From Mycolicibacterium aichiense (GTDB lineage Bacteria; Actinomycetota; Actinomycetes; Mycobacteriales; Mycobacteriaceae): 64,000 nt of DNA. Location: NCBI RefSeq assembly GCF_010726245.1, contig NZ_AP022561.1, positions 186,001 through 250,000 on the forward strand. Direction: 5' to 3'. Every line of letters starts with the position of its first letter. Position 1 is the first letter of the stretch. The position numbers and the translations under genes were made by a program. Of the stretch, positions 38,143 to 48,935 are shown piece by piece. Below the pieces are notes generated by a model that worked only from the letters and a program-made list of their open reading frames with translations, was not told where the DNA came from and ran no database searches.

Positions 38143-38652
38143 GTGCAAGGCTCGGTCCATCGTGTGAACGGCAGCGGCGTCAACGCCACCGCTGCCGGCA
38201 CCGTCCGGCACGCACTGCTGATGGCCGGCCTGCTCGGCTCGACGACTCTGCTGATGGTGGCCTGCAGCTCCGGCGAGGATCTGGTGACCACCGCGGCGCC
38301 ACCGCCCACGCAGACCCATGGCGCCGTCCACGGTCACGGTGCGCCGTTGCCGGCAGACGCCGACCTGCAGTCCGCCAAGTTCAATGTCACGCCGTCCCAG
38401 CGCGGGTTCCTCGATGCGCTCGCTGCCGCCGGCGTGCATCCATCGAGTGAGCTGGAAGCACTGAGCATCGGTTCCCATGTCTGCCAGGCCCACGCGGCCG
38501 GTCAAAGTGACCAGGCGGTCTGGGACTACATTGCTCCGATGGTGCGCAGTGACGTCGTCGACGCGGGATCGCCGCCGCACACTGCCCCCGATCCGCAGGT
38601 GACCGCGGCTACCGCCGACTACATCCGGATCGCTACCCAGCGGCTCTGCTAG
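38143..38652 (+). CDS. DUF732-family lipoprotein
   Basis: The 169-residue protein has a signal sequence with lipobox LLMVAC near residue 41. A Pro/His linker follows, then a DUF732 domain (about 85-169: FLDALAAAGV, ALSIGSHVCQAHAAGQ, ending in a cysteine). DUF732 proteins are small exported mycobacterial proteins of unknown function. A disulfide between the domain cysteines is likely. It is 21 nt upstream of culp6 in the same direction, and I recall a gene at this place in other fast growers. Confidence 0.75.
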   Translation: MQGSVHRVNGSGVNATAAGTVRHALLMAGLLGSTTLLMVACSSGEDLVTTAAPPPTQTHGAVHGHGAPLPADADLQSAKFNVTPSQRGFLDALAAAGVHPSSELEALSIGSHVCQAHAAGQSDQAVWDYIAPMVRSDVVDAGSPPHTAPDPQVTAATADYIRIATQRLC

Positions 38653-38673
38653 CAGGAAGATCACCTCCCCTCA

Positions 38674-39687
38674 ATGGCTCGAAACTCCCGAACCAACCGC
38701 CGACGTCACCGCATTCTCGGACTCATCGCCGCAGGCGCCATGGCCGCCGCGGTAGCCCTGATCGTCGCGATCATCGTCATCGTCGCCCGCCGGCCCGAAG
38801 CGCCGCCGACGGCGGTGCCGCCGACTGCGCTGCCGCCCACCAGTTCCCCCGGCCAGCACAAGCCGCGGCCGGAATTCCAGGACGCCAGCTGTCCGGACGT
38901 TCAGATGATCGCGATCCCCGGCACCTGGGAGTCGTCGCCGACCGACGATCCGCTGAACCCGACGCAGTTCCCGCGGTCGCTGATCCTCAACGTCACGGCG
39001 CCGATCTCCGATCAGTTCGGCCGCGACCGCGTCGAGGTGTACACCGTTCCCTACACCGCGCAGTTCCACAATCCGCTGTCGCAGGACAACCAGATGTCCT
39101 ACAACGACAGTCGCGCCGAAGGCACCCGCAACGCGGTCAAGGCCATGACGGACATGAATAACCGCTGCCCGCTGACCAGTTACGTCATCGCCGGTTTCTC
39201 GCAGGGCGCGGTGATCGGCGGTGACATCGCCAGCGATATCGGCAACGGGCGGGGGCCGGTCGACGAAGATCTGGTGCTGGGTGTGACGTTGATCGCCGAC
39301 GGCCGTCGCCAGGCAGGCGTCGGGCAGGACATCGGCCCCAACCCGCCTGGCGAAGGCGCCGAGATCACGCTGCAGGAAGTTCCGGTGTTGTCCGCGATGG
39401 GCCTGACCATGACGGGGGCCCGGCCGGGTGGCTTCGGCGCGCTGAACAACCGGACCAATGAGATCTGCGCGTCCGGTGACCTGATCTGCGCTGCGCCCCA
39501 GCAAGCGTTCAACATCACGAACCTGCCGACCACACTCGATGTATTGGCCGGCGGCGCCGGACAACCCGTGCATGCGCTCTACAACACGCCGCAGTTCTGG
39601 AACCTCGACGGGCAAACGTCCACGCAGTGGACACTGGATTGGGCGCGCAATCTGATCGAGAACGCGCCTCATCCAAAACATGGATGA
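38674..39687 (+). CDS. culp6: Cutinase-like envelope lipase Culp6
   Basis: The 337-residue protein matches M. tuberculosis Rv3802c, an essential cutinase-family phospholipase/thioesterase in the mycolate cluster. It has an N-terminal membrane anchor (about 17-43) and a Pro/Thr linker, then an alpha/beta-hydrolase domain. The nucleophile is Ser176 in [13 protein letters not shown]. The catalytic Asp and His are expected in the GDLICAAP and [10 protein letters not shown] regions. It faces the periplasm. It is followed by 279 bases before fadD32. Confidence 0.93.
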   Translation: MARNSRTNRRRHRILGLIAAGAMAAAVALIVAIIVIVARRPEAPPTAVPPTALPPTSSPGQHKPRPEFQDASCPDVQMIAIPGTWESSPTDDPLNPTQFPRSLILNVTAPISDQFGRDRVEVYTVPYTAQFHNPLSQDNQMSYNDSRAEGTRNAVKAMTDMNNRCPLTSYVIAGFSQGAVIGGDIASDIGNGRGPVDEDLVLGVTLIADGRRQAGVGQDIGPNPPGEGAEITLQEVPVLSAMGLTMTGARPGGFGALNNRTNEICASGDLICAAPQQAFNITNLPTTLDVLAGGAGQPVHALYNTPQFWNLDGQTSTQWTLDWARNLIENAPHPKHG

Positions 39688-39966
39688 CGTGGGAGCTTCG
39701 TCGGCCGATGGATTTGGCCGCCGCCGCGACTACGCCTAACATTAAGAAGAAAATAAGAGCTGCATGCGTCAGCTGTCGGTCCGGACGTCCACGCGTCCGA
39801 GCCGACAGGGTGCCGGCCCACAGTGCCACCGAGGTCCCCGATGGACCTGGGATGGATCGGTACGATCTGTGAGGTTTGGGGCCCTAGACGCAGGGCGAAC
39901 GGTGGCGCGACGTCATGCGCGGCCGCCGCAGGGCCCGACACAGATGTGTTCTGACAGGAGACTGGT

Positions 39967-41859
39967 ATGCCGTTCCACAACCCGTTCATCAAGAACGGAC
40001 TGATCACCTTCCCCGAGGGCGCCAGTGTGATCAAGCACGTGGAGCGCTGGGCCAAGGTCCGCGGTGACAAGATCGCCTACCGTTTCCTCGATTTCTCCGT
40101 CGAACGTGACGGCGTCGTCCGCGAACTGACCTGGGCCGACTTCGGCGCCCGGAATCGCGCCGTCGCCGCCCGCCTGCAGCAGGTCACCCAACCAGGCGAC
40201 CGCGTCGCGATCCTCTGCCCGCAGAACCTCGACTACCTGGTCGCGTTCTTCGGCACCATGTACTCCGGTCGTATCGCCGTCCCGCTGTTCGACCCGGCCG
40301 AGCCCGGCCACGTCGGCCGGTTGCACGCCGTGCTGGACGACTGCGGCGCGTCGGCGATCCTGACCACCACCGACTCCGCTGAAGGTGTGCGCAAGTTCTT
40401 CCGAAGCCGCCCGGCCAAGGAACGCCCCCGCGTCATCGCCGTGGACGCTGTCCCCGACGAGGTCGGCGCGACCTGGGAGCCGTTCGATGCGGTCGACGAG
40501 AACACCATCGCCTACCTGCAGTACACCTCGGGTTCCACCCGGATCCCCAGCGGTGTGCAGATCACCCACCTGAACATGGCCACCAATGTCGTGCAGGTGA
40601 TCGAGGCCCTCGAGGGTGAGGAAGGCGACCGCGGTGTGTCCTGGCTGCCGTTCTTCCACGACATGGGGCTGGTGACCGCGCTGCTGCCCGCGATGATCGG
40701 CCACTACTTCACATTCATGACGCCGGCGGCCTTCGTCCGTCGCCCGGGCCGCTGGATCCGCGAACTCGCCTACCGGGAAGGCGACACCGGTGGGGCCATC
40801 TCCGTGGCCCCGAACTTCGCGTTCGACCACGCCGCGGCACGTGGCGTACCGAAGGACGACGAAGAGCCGCTGGACCTGTCCCACGTCAAGGCGATCCTCA
40901 ACGGCAGCGAGCCGATCTCGGCCGCCACCGTCCAACGCTTCAACGACGCATTCCGCCCATTCGGCTTCCAGCCCAAGGCCATCAAGCCGTCCTACGGCCT
41001 GGCCGAGGCCACGCTGTTCGTGTCGACCACCCCGGCGGCCGAGGAACCGAAGATCGTCTCGGTCGATCGCGACGAACTGAACGCGGGCCGCTTCGTCGTG
41101 GTGCCCGACGACTCGCCCAAGGCGGTGGCCCAGGCCTCGGCCGGCAAGATCGGCGTCGCCGAGTGGGCGGTCATCGTCGACAACGACGCCGCCACCGAGC
41201 TGGCCGACGGACAGATCGGTGAGATCTGGATCAGCGGCCAGAACATGGGCACCGGCTACTGGAACAAACCGGACGAGACCATCGCGACGTTCCAGAACAT
41301 CCTCAAGTCTCGGACCAGCCCGTCGCACGCGGAGGGTGCCGCCGACGAGGCGACCTGGGTGCGCACCGGCGACCTCGGTGCGTTCTACGACGGCGACCTG
41401 TACATCACCGGCCGCGTCAAGGACCTGGTGATCATCGACGGCCGCAATCACTACCCGCAGGACCTCGAGTACTCCGCTCAGGAGGCCACCAAGGCGGTGC
41501 GGACCGGTTTCGTCGCCGCGTTCTCGGTGCCGGCCAATCAGCTGCCGGACGAGGTGTTCGACAACGCCCACGCCGGGCTCAAGCGCAATGCCGACGACAG
41601 CTCCGAGCAACTGGTGATCGTCGCGGAGCGCGCGCCGGGTTCACACAAGATGGAGATGGGCCCGATCTCCGACGACATCCGCGCCGCCATCGCGGTACGC
41701 CACGGCGTCACGGTCCGCGACGTCCTGCTGACTCCGGCGGGTGCGATCCCGCGTACCTCCAGCGGCAAGATCGGCCGGCGAGCCTGCCGGTCGGCGTACC
41801 TCGACGGCACTCTGCGCAGCGGGAAGGTGGCCAATGCCTTCCCTGACGAATCGGAATGA
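39967..41859 (+). CDS. fadD32: Fatty acyl-AMP ligase FadD32
   Basis: The 630-residue enzyme activates the long meromycolic acid as its adenylate and loads it onto the N-terminal carrier domain of Pks13. The ATP-binding motif is [11 protein letters not shown] (about 186-196). A later motif, [25 protein letters not shown] (about 462-486), is split as in FAAL enzymes. The ATG follows AGGAGA. It is the first of three genes with Pks13 and AccD4, the complete condensation module, and starts 62 nt before pks13. Length matches Rv3801c. Confidence 0.97.
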   Translation: MPFHNPFIKNGLITFPEGASVIKHVERWAKVRGDKIAYRFLDFSVERDGVVRELTWADFGARNRAVAARLQQVTQPGDRVAILCPQNLDYLVAFFGTMYSGRIAVPLFDPAEPGHVGRLHAVLDDCGASAILTTTDSAEGVRKFFRSRPAKERPRVIAVDAVPDEVGATWEPFDAVDENTIAYLQYTSGSTRIPSGVQITHLNMATNVVQVIEALEGEEGDRGVSWLPFFHDMGLVTALLPAMIGHYFTFMTPAAFVRRPGRWIRELAYREGDTGGAISVAPNFAFDHAAARGVPKDDEEPLDLSHVKAILNGSEPISAATVQRFNDAFRPFGFQPKAIKPSYGLAEATLFVSTTPAAEEPKIVSVDRDELNAGRFVVVPDDSPKAVAQASAGKIGVAEWAVIVDNDAATELADGQIGEIWISGQNMGTGYWNKPDETIATFQNILKSRTSPSHAEGAADEATWVRTGDLGAFYDGDLYITGRVKDLVIIDGRNHYPQDLEYSAQEATKAVRTGFVAAFSVPANQLPDEVFDNAHAGLKRNADDSSEQLVIVAERAPGSHKMEMGPISDDIRAAIAVRHGVTVRDVLLTPAGAIPRTSSGKIGRRACRSAYLDGTLRSGKVANAFPDESE

Positions 41860-41921
41860 CGAACGAAGGAAAGACTCAACCGATGAAGGGGAGTTCACCC
41901 CTTCGCACGAGGTGAGGCCCC

Positions 41922-44900
41922 ATGTCTGAATCAGAAACGCCCGAAACGCCCGATACTCCCGCCCGCACCGACATGACGGTGCCGGAGATGCGCGAATGGC
42001 TGCGCAACTGGGTGGCCAACACAACCGGGCAGGCGCCTGACGCGGTCGACGAGTCCACCCCGATGGTGGAGTTGGGACTGTCCTCGCGGGACGCGGTCGC
42101 GATGGCCAGCGATATCGAGGATCTGACCGGTGTGACGCTGACCGCGACGGTGGCCTTCCGCCACCCGACCATCGAGTCGCTCGCCACGGTGATCATCGAG
42201 GGTGAACCCGAGGTCGAGTTCGACGACGAGGGTGAGGACTGGTCGCGCACCGCTGATGTCGAGGACATCGCGATCGTCGGCGTCGCCACCCGCTTCCCCG
42301 GGGACCTGAACACGCCGGGCGAAATGTGGCAGGCGCTGCTCGAGGGCCGCGACGCGATCACCGACTTGCCCGAGGGCCGCTGGTCGGAGTTCCTCGCCGA
42401 GCCGCGCATCGCCGAACGGGTTGCCAAGGCCGCCACCCGCGGTGGCTACCTCACCGACATCAAGGGCTTCGACGCCGAGTTCTTCGCGCTGTCGAAGATG
42501 GAAGCCGACAACATCGACCCGCAGCAGCGGATGGCGCTCGAGCTCACCTGGGAGGCGCTGGAGAACGCCCGCATCCCCGCGTCGAGCCTGCGTGGCGCCA
42601 ACGTCGGTGTGTACATCGGCTCGACCAACAACGACTACCAGTTCCTCGCCGTGGCCGATCCGACCACCGCTCACCCGTACGCGATCACCGGCACCACAAG
42701 CTCGATCATCCCCAACCGGGTGTCCTACTTCTACGACTTCCGCGGTCCCTCAATGTCTTTGGACACCGCGTGCTCGAGTTCGCTGGTCGCGACCCATCAG
42801 GGTGTGCGGGCGCTGCGGTCCGGTGAGACCGATGTGGCGCTGGTCGGCGGAGTGAACGCCATGATCACCCCGCTGGCGACTATCGGCTTCGACGAGGTCG
42901 GCGGTGTGCTCGCACCCGACGGCCGGATCAAGTCGTTCTCGTCTGATGCCGACGGCTATTCGCGCTCCGAGGGCGGCGGCATGCTGGTGCTCAAGCGGGT
43001 GAGCGACGCCCGCCGCGACGGTGACGAGATTCTCGCGATCATCGCAGGCAGTGCGGTCAACCACGACGGCCGGTCCAACGGCATGCTTGCGCCCAACCCG
43101 GACGCGCAGGCGGAGGTGCTTCGCAAGGCCTACAAGGACGCCGGAATCAACCCGCGCACCGTGGATTACATCGAGGCGCACGGAACCGGAACGATTCTCG
43201 GCGACCCGATGGAGGCCGACGCGCTCGGTCGCGTCGTCGGTCGCGGCCGCTCCGCGGACCAGCCTGCACTGTTGGGTGCGGTGAAGTCCAACCTCGGTCA
43301 CCTGGAGTCGGCCGCTGGTGCGGCCAGCCTGGCCAAGGTGGCATTGTCGTTGAGCCGCAACAAGATTCCGCCGTCGATCAACTACGCCGGACCCAACCCG
43401 TACATCGATTTCGACACAGTCCGGCTGCGGGTGGTCGACAAGGTCACCGACTGGCCCCGCTACAGCGGCCATGCAATCGCCGGTGTATCCGGATTCGGCT
43501 TCGGCGGCGCCAACGCCCACCTGGTGGTGCGCGAGGTGTTGCCGTCGGATCTGGTTGACCCGCAGGAGGAATCCGCACCGGTCGAAGAGAAGGGCGCGGC
43601 CGACGCCGATGCCGTCTACGTCGGCGGGGTCCGGATGGACGAATACGGCGAGTTCGTCGACGAGGACGAGGTGGCCGAGGAGTACGCCTCGGCCGTCGCG
43701 TACGACGACGAGCCGGAGTTGCCCGGTCTGACCGACGAGGCGCTGGAGCTGATCGAAGCCGCGCGCGCCGAGTGGGAGGCGTCGGAGAAGCCCGCTCCCG
43801 TTGTACCGCTGGCTATTTCGGGATTCCTGACCTCACGAAAGCGCGCTGCGGCGGCCGAGCTGGCGGACTGGATCGACAGCCCGGCGGGCCGCGCGTCATC
43901 GCTGGAGTCAATTGGACGCTCGCTATCGCGGCGCAATCACGGCCGTTCTCGGGCTGTGGTGATGGCGCACGACCACGACGAGGCGATCAAGGGTCTGCGC
44001 GCGATTGCCGACGGCAAGCAGAGTCCGCTGGTGTACAGCGCCGACGGCCCGGTGACCAACGGTCCGGTGTGGGTTCTGGCCGGATTCGGTGCCCAGCACC
44101 GCAAGATGGGCAAGGAACTGTATCTGCGCGACCCTGTGTTCGCCGAGTGGATCAACAAGGTCGACGCACACATCCAGGACGAACGCGGTTACTCGGTTGT
44201 TGAGCTGATCCTCGACGATGCGATCGACTACACCAACGAGACCTGTGAGTACCCCATCGAAGTGGTCCAGACGGTGATCTTCGCCATCCAGATCGCGCTC
44301 GGTGAACTGCTCAAGCACCACGGCGCCAAACCCGGTGCGGTGGTGGGGCAGTCGCTCGGTGAGGCGGCCGCCGCGTATTTCGCCGGTGGTCTGTCGCTGG
44401 CGGATGCCACCCGCACCATCTGCTCGCGCGCACACCTCATGGGTGAAGGCGAGGCGATGCTGTTCGGTGAGTACATCCGGCTGATGGCGCTCGTCGAGTA
44501 CTCGGCCGATGAGATCAAGACGGTGTTCTCCGACTACCCGGGCCTGGAGGTGTGCGTCTACGCCGCCCCCACCCAGACGGTCATCGGCGGCCCGCCGGAC
44601 CAGATCGACGCGATCATCGCCCGGGCGGAATCGGAAGGCAAGTTCGCCCGCAAACTGCAGACCAAGGGCGCCAGCCACACTCAGCAGATGGACCCGTTGC
44701 TCGGTGAGTTGTCCGCCGAGATCCAGGGCATCGAGGCGCACCCGCTGCACACCGGATACTTCTCCACGGTGCACGAGGGCAGCTACATCCGCCCGGGCGG
44801 CGAGCCGATCCACGATGTGGAGTACTGGAAGAAGGGGCTGCGGCACAGCGTCTACTTCACCCACGGCATCCGCAACGCCGTCGACAACGGGCACACCACG

Positions 44901-47237
44901 TTCTTGGAGCTGGCGCCGAACCCGGTGGCGCTCATGCAGGTTGGGCTGACCACCGCGGCCGCCGGACTGCATGACGGTCAGTTGATCGCGACGCTGGCTC
45001 GCAAGCAGGACGAGGTCGAGTCGATGCTGGCCGCGATGGCGCAGCTCTACGTCTACGGGCACGATCTCGACTTCCGGACTCTCTTTGATTCGGGGTCGGA
45101 GGGGGCCAAGTACGCCGACATCCCGCCGACCCGGTTCAAGCGCAAGCCGTACTGGCTGGACGCACAGTTCACTGGCGACAGCTCGGTGATGATGCCGGGT
45201 AACCATGTGGCCACCCCCGACGGCCGGCACGTCTGGGAGTACTCGCCGAAGGGGCAGGCCGACCTGGCTGCACTTGTGAAATCTGCGGCGGCACAGGTTC
45301 TTCCGGACGCCAAGCTGACGGCATCCGAGCAGCGCGCGGTGCCTGGGGACGGCGCCCGCCTGGTCACCACGCTGACCCGCCATCCGGGCGGCGCCTCGGT
45401 GCAGGTGCACGCGCGGTTGGATAACGGGGCCGAGTCTTCGTTTACCTTGGTCTACGACGCCGTGGTCACCCGGGGCGGCGCAGCGTCGGCTCTGCCGTCC
45501 GCGGTCGCCACCGGTGTCGCGGTCACCGCTCCGGCCACCGAGGTTCCTGCCGGCGAGCCGGACGATGACGCCGAAATCTTGCAGGACAACCTGACTGCGG
45601 GTGCCGGCCTGGCCGCCGGCTTTGCCAAGTGGTCGCCGGATTCGGGTGAGACCATCGGCCAGCGACTCGGCGCGATCGTCGGCGGCGCAATGGGTTACGA
45701 GCCCGAGGATCTGCCGTGGGAGGTCCCGCTGATCGAGCTGGGCCTGGATTCGCTGATGGCGGTGCGGATCAAGAACCGCGTCGAGTACGACTTCGATATG
45801 CCGCCGATTCAATTGACGGCGGTACGCGACGCCAATCTCTACGCAGTCGAGAAGCTCATCGAATATGCGGTCGAGCACCGCGACGAGGTCGAGGCACTGG
45901 CCGAGAGCCAGAAGGGCAAGACGGCCGAAGAGATCGCCGCCGCCCAGGCCGAGATGATGGGCGGTGCCAGCACCGTCGCCGAACTCGAGGCCAAGCTCGC
46001 CGAGGCGGGTCGCCCGATCGCGACCGATGCCGAGGCGCAGGGCGAGCCGAATATCCCAGCGCCGCCGACAGATCCGGCCGGCCCGGGCGCGAAGTCCACT
46101 GCTGCCGCAGCGGCTGCCAAGGTCTTGACCCAGGAGGCTGTCACCGAAGCCCTCGGAGCCGACGTGCCGCCGCGCGATGCCGCCGAGCGCGTGACGTTCG
46201 CGACGTGGGCGATCGTCACCGGCAAGTCGCCGGGCGGCATCTTCAACGAGCTGCCCGCTGTCACCGACGAGACCGCCACCAAGCTGGCCGACCGGCTCTC
46301 CGAGCGCGCCGAGGGCACGATCAGCGTCGACGATGTGAAGTCCGCCAAGACGATTGAGGCACTGGCCACCATCGTGCGGGCTCAGCTCGAAGACGGTGTG
46401 GTCGACGGGTTCGTGCGTACCCTGCGAGCGCCGAAAGAGGGAAGCGCGCACGTCCCGGTGTTCGTCTTCCACCCGGCCGGCGGATCAACCGTCGTCTACG
46501 AACCGCTGCTCAAGCGGCTGCCCGCCGACACCCCGGTCTACGGTCTGGAACGTGTCGAGGGCTCCATCGAGGAGCGCGCCGCCGAGTACGTGCCCAAGCT
46601 GATGGAAATCAATGGCAAGGGCCCCTACATCCTCACCGGCTGGTCGCTGGGCGGGGCGCTGGCCTACGCGTGCGCGGTCGGCCTCAAGCGCAACGGCTGC
46701 GACGTCCGCTTCGTCGGGCTGATCGACACGGTGCGCGCCGGCGAGGAGGTGCCGCAGACCAAGGAGGAGATCCGGGCCCGCTGGGACCGCTACGCGGTAT
46801 TCGCCTCGCGGACCTTCAACGTCGAGATCCCCGAAATCCCGTACGAGCAGCTCGAGCAACTCGATGACGAAGGTCAGGTGCGGTTCGTCCTGGACGCCGT
46901 CAAAGAGGCCGGGGTCGACATCCCGGGCGGCATCATCGAGCACCAGCGGACGTCATACCTGGACAACCGGGCCCTGGACACCGCCCATATCGAGCCCTAC
47001 GACGGACATGTCACGCTCTACATGGCGGACCGCTATCACGACGACGCGATCATGTTCGAGCCGCGCTACGCCGTCCGCCAACCTGACGGCGGCTGGGGCG
47101 AATTCGTCGACGACTTGGAGGTCGTGCCCATCGGAGGCGAGCACATCCAGGCGATCGACGAGCCGTACATCGCCAAGGTCGGGGCCCATATGAGCGAAGC
47201 GATCAACCGTATCGACGCCGAGGAGAAGCAGGACTAG
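41922..47237 (+). CDS. pks13: Mycolic acid polyketide synthase Pks13
   Basis: The 1771-residue synthase condenses the meromycolyl and carboxyacyl chains into the alpha-alkyl beta-ketoacyl precursor of mycolic acids. Domains in order: carrier (Ser55 in LGLSSRD), ketosynthase (Cys284 in DTACSSSL), acyltransferase (Ser811 in [11 protein letters not shown]), second carrier (Ser1277 in LGLDSLMAV) and thioesterase (Ser1575 in [13 protein letters not shown]). All active residues are present. An acidic linker follows the ketosynthase and an Ala-rich linker precedes the thioesterase. It is about 40 residues longer than Rv3800c. The stop shares a base with the accD4 start. Confidence 0.98.
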   Translation: MSESETPETPDTPARTDMTVPEMREWLRNWVANTTGQAPDAVDESTPMVELGLSSRDAVAMASDIEDLTGVTLTATVAFRHPTIESLATVIIEGEPEVEFDDEGEDWSRTADVEDIAIVGVATRFPGDLNTPGEMWQALLEGRDAITDLPEGRWSEFLAEPRIAERVAKAATRGGYLTDIKGFDAEFFALSKMEADNIDPQQRMALELTWEALENARIPASSLRGANVGVYIGSTNNDYQFLAVADPTTAHPYAITGTTSSIIPNRVSYFYDFRGPSMSLDTACSSSLVATHQGVRALRSGETDVALVGGVNAMITPLATIGFDEVGGVLAPDGRIKSFSSDADGYSRSEGGGMLVLKRVSDARRDGDEILAIIAGSAVNHDGRSNGMLAPNPDAQAEVLRKAYKDAGINPRTVDYIEAHGTGTILGDPMEADALGRVVGRGRSADQPALLGAVKSNLGHLESAAGAASLAKVALSLSRNKIPPSINYAGPNPYIDFDTVRLRVVDKVTDWPRYSGHAIAGVSGFGFGGANAHLVVREVLPSDLVDPQEESAPVEEKGAADADAVYVGGVRMDEYGEFVDEDEVAEEYASAVAYDDEPELPGLTDEALELIEAARAEWEASEKPAPVVPLAISGFLTSRKRAAAAELADWIDSPAGRASSLESIGRSLSRRNHGRSRAVVMAHDHDEAIKGLRAIADGKQSPLVYSADGPVTNGPVWVLAGFGAQHRKMGKELYLRDPVFAEWINKVDAHIQDERGYSVVELILDDAIDYTNETCEYPIEVVQTVIFAIQIALGELLKHHGAKPGAVVGQSLGEAAAAYFAGGLSLADATRTICSRAHLMGEGEAMLFGEYIRLMALVEYSADEIKTVFSDYPGLEVCVYAAPTQTVIGGPPDQIDAIIARAESEGKFARKLQTKGASHTQQMDPLLGELSAEIQGIEAHPLHTGYFSTVHEGSYIRPGGEPIHDVEYWKKGLRHSVYFTHGIRNAVDNGHTTFLELAPNPVALMQVGLTTAAAGLHDGQLIATLARKQDEVESMLAAMAQLYVYGHDLDFRTLFDSGSEGAKYADIPPTRFKRKPYWLDAQFTGDSSVMMPGNHVATPDGRHVWEYSPKGQADLAALVKSAAAQVLPDAKLTASEQRAVPGDGARLVTTLTRHPGGASVQVHARLDNGAESSFTLVYDAVVTRGGAASALPSAVATGVAVTAPATEVPAGEPDDDAEILQDNLTAGAGLAAGFAKWSPDSGETIGQRLGAIVGGAMGYEPEDLPWEVPLIELGLDSLMAVRIKNRVEYDFDMPPIQLTAVRDANLYAVEKLIEYAVEHRDEVEALAESQKGKTAEEIAAAQAEMMGGASTVAELEAKLAEAGRPIATDAEAQGEPNIPAPPTDPAGPGAKSTAAAAAAKVLTQEAVTEALGADVPPRDAAERVTFATWAIVTGKSPGGIFNELPAVTDETATKLADRLSERAEGTISVDDVKSAKTIEALATIVRAQLEDGVVDGFVRTLRAPKEGSAHVPVFVFHPAGGSTVVYEPLLKRLPADTPVYGLERVEGSIEERAAEYVPKLMEINGKGPYILTGWSLGGALAYACAVGLKRNGCDVRFVGLIDTVRAGEEVPQTKEEIRARWDRYAVFASRTFNVEIPEIPYEQLEQLDDEGQVRFVLDAVKEAGVDIPGGIIEHQRTSYLDNRALDTAHIEPYDGHVTLYMADRYHDDAIMFEPRYAVRQPDGGWGEFVDDLEVVPIGGEHIQAIDEPYIAKVGAHMSEAINRIDAEEKQD

Positions 47238-48811
47238 TGACTACTGAGAGCTCTCCCACCCACCACCCGGTAACAACTGCCGAAAAGCTCGCCGAACTCC
47301 GCGAAAAGCTGGAGCTTGCCAAGGAACCGGGCGGAGAGGCGGTCGCCGCGAAGCGCGACAAACGCGGAATCCCCAGTCCGCGTGCGCGAATCCATGAGCT
47401 GCTCGATCCGGGCAGCTTCCTGGAGATCGGCGCGCTGGCACGCACGCCAGGTGATCCGAACGCGTTGTACGGCGACGGTGTGGTCACCGGGCACGGCACC
47501 ATCAACGGCCGTCCGGTCGGTGTGTTCAGCCACGACTACACCGTGTTCGGTGGCTCGGTGGGAGAGATGTTCGGCCGCAAGGTTTCCCGCCTGATGGAGT
47601 GGGTGGCGATGGTCGGCTGCCCGATCATCGGTATCAACGACTCCGGTGGCGCCCGCATCCAGGACCTGGCCACGTCGTTGGCCTGGTACGCCGAGCTCGG
47701 CCGTCGCCACGAGCTGCTCAGCGGCCTGGTTCCGCAGATCTCGATCATCCTGGGTAAGTGCGCAGGCGGTGCCGTGTACTCGCCGATCCAGACCGACCTC
47801 ATCGTGGCTGTACGCGACCAGGGCTACATGTTCGTCACCGGGCCGGACGTCATCAAGGATGTCACCGGTGAGGATGTCACCCTCGACGAACTCGGCGGCG
47901 CCGACGCCCAGGCCAAGTACGGCAACATCCATCAGGTCGTCGACTCGGAGAAGGACGCCTTCACCTACGTCCGCGATTACTTGCAGTTCTTGCCCTCCAA
48001 CACGTTTGACGATGCCCCGGTGATCAATCCCGGTCTGGAGCCGGAGATCACTCCGCACGATCTGGAACTCGACACCCTCGTGCCGGACGCGGACAACACC
48101 GCCTACGACATGCACGAGATCCTGCTGCGGATCTTCGACGACGGGGATTTCCTCGAGGTCGCCTCGCAAGCCGGCCAGGCGATCATCACCGGCTTCGCTC
48201 GCGTCGACGGTCGCCCGGTCGGGGTGATCGCCAACCAGCCGATGCACATGTCCGGCGCCATCGACAACGAGGCCTCCGACAAGGCCGCCCGCTTCGTGCG
48301 GTTCTGCGATGCGTTCAACACGCCTCTGGTCTTCGTCGTCGACACCCCGGGCTTCCTGCCCGGTGTCGAGCAGGAGAAGAACGGCATCATCAAGCGCGGC
48401 GGCCGGTTCCTCTACTCCGTCGTCGAGGCCGACGTGCCGAAGGTGACCATCACCATCCGCAAGTCCTACGGCGGCGCATACGCGGTGATGGGGTCCAAGC
48501 AGCTCACGGCCGACTTCAACTTCCTGTGGCCGACTGCGCGCATCGCCGTGATCGGCGCCGAGGGTGCGGCCCAGCTGATCGTCAAGCGGTTCCCCGACCC
48601 CACCGCCCCTGAAGTGCAGGAGATCAGGCGCCAGTTCATCGAGGGGTACAACCGGGACATGGCCACCCCGTACGTGGCGGCCGAACGCGGTTATGTCGAC
48701 GCGGTGATCGAGCCGCACCTGACTCGCCTGCAACTGCGCGGCGCCATGCGGATCCTGCGGGACAAGCAGATCCTGCGCGTGCAGCGCAAGCATGGTCTGA
48801 TCCCGATCTAA
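47237..48811 (+). CDS. accD4: Acyl-CoA carboxylase beta subunit AccD4
   Basis: The 524-residue carboxyltransferase subunit makes the carboxylated C24-26 acyl-CoA extender for Pks13, in a complex with AccA3, AccD5 and AccE5. N- and C-terminal crotonase-like halves are visible, with [23 protein letters not shown] near residue 138 and [32 protein letters not shown] sequence near 370-395. A GTG start is joined to the pks13 stop by TAGTG. It closes the operon; the next gene is 124 bases away and has its own -10 element. Confidence 0.97.
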   Translation: MTTESSPTHHPVTTAEKLAELREKLELAKEPGGEAVAAKRDKRGIPSPRARIHELLDPGSFLEIGALARTPGDPNALYGDGVVTGHGTINGRPVGVFSHDYTVFGGSVGEMFGRKVSRLMEWVAMVGCPIIGINDSGGARIQDLATSLAWYAELGRRHELLSGLVPQISIILGKCAGGAVYSPIQTDLIVAVRDQGYMFVTGPDVIKDVTGEDVTLDELGGADAQAKYGNIHQVVDSEKDAFTYVRDYLQFLPSNTFDDAPVINPGLEPEITPHDLELDTLVPDADNTAYDMHEILLRIFDDGDFLEVASQAGQAIITGFARVDGRPVGVIANQPMHMSGAIDNEASDKAARFVRFCDAFNTPLVFVVDTPGFLPGVEQEKNGIIKRGGRFLYSVVEADVPKVTITIRKSYGGAYAVMGSKQLTADFNFLWPTARIAVIGAEGAAQLIVKRFPDPTAPEVQEIRRQFIEGYNRDMATPYVAAERGYVDAVIEPHLTRLQLRGAMRILRDKQILRVQRKHGLIPI

Positions 48812-48923
48812 TGCGCCGCCGGGGTTATCCCCAGGGTTTACTCACACCTGTGTAATTCGCCCGCGCGGACGCCGGCTGATGGCAAAGTTGACGAAACGTC
48901 GGTGATCGCGAGGCCGGCCGCCT

Positions 48924-48929
48924 TACCGT
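48924..48929 (+). promoter_or_regulatory. -10 element TACCGT, leaderless start
   Basis: TACCGT ends 6 nt before the GTG at 48936. No ribosome site is seen. Confidence 0.4.
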
Positions 48930-48935
48930 TGGTCG

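Noticed and set aside
48812..48935. Terminator after accD4
   Set aside because: The only stem found (GGGG/CCCC, four pairs) is too weak to support a call.
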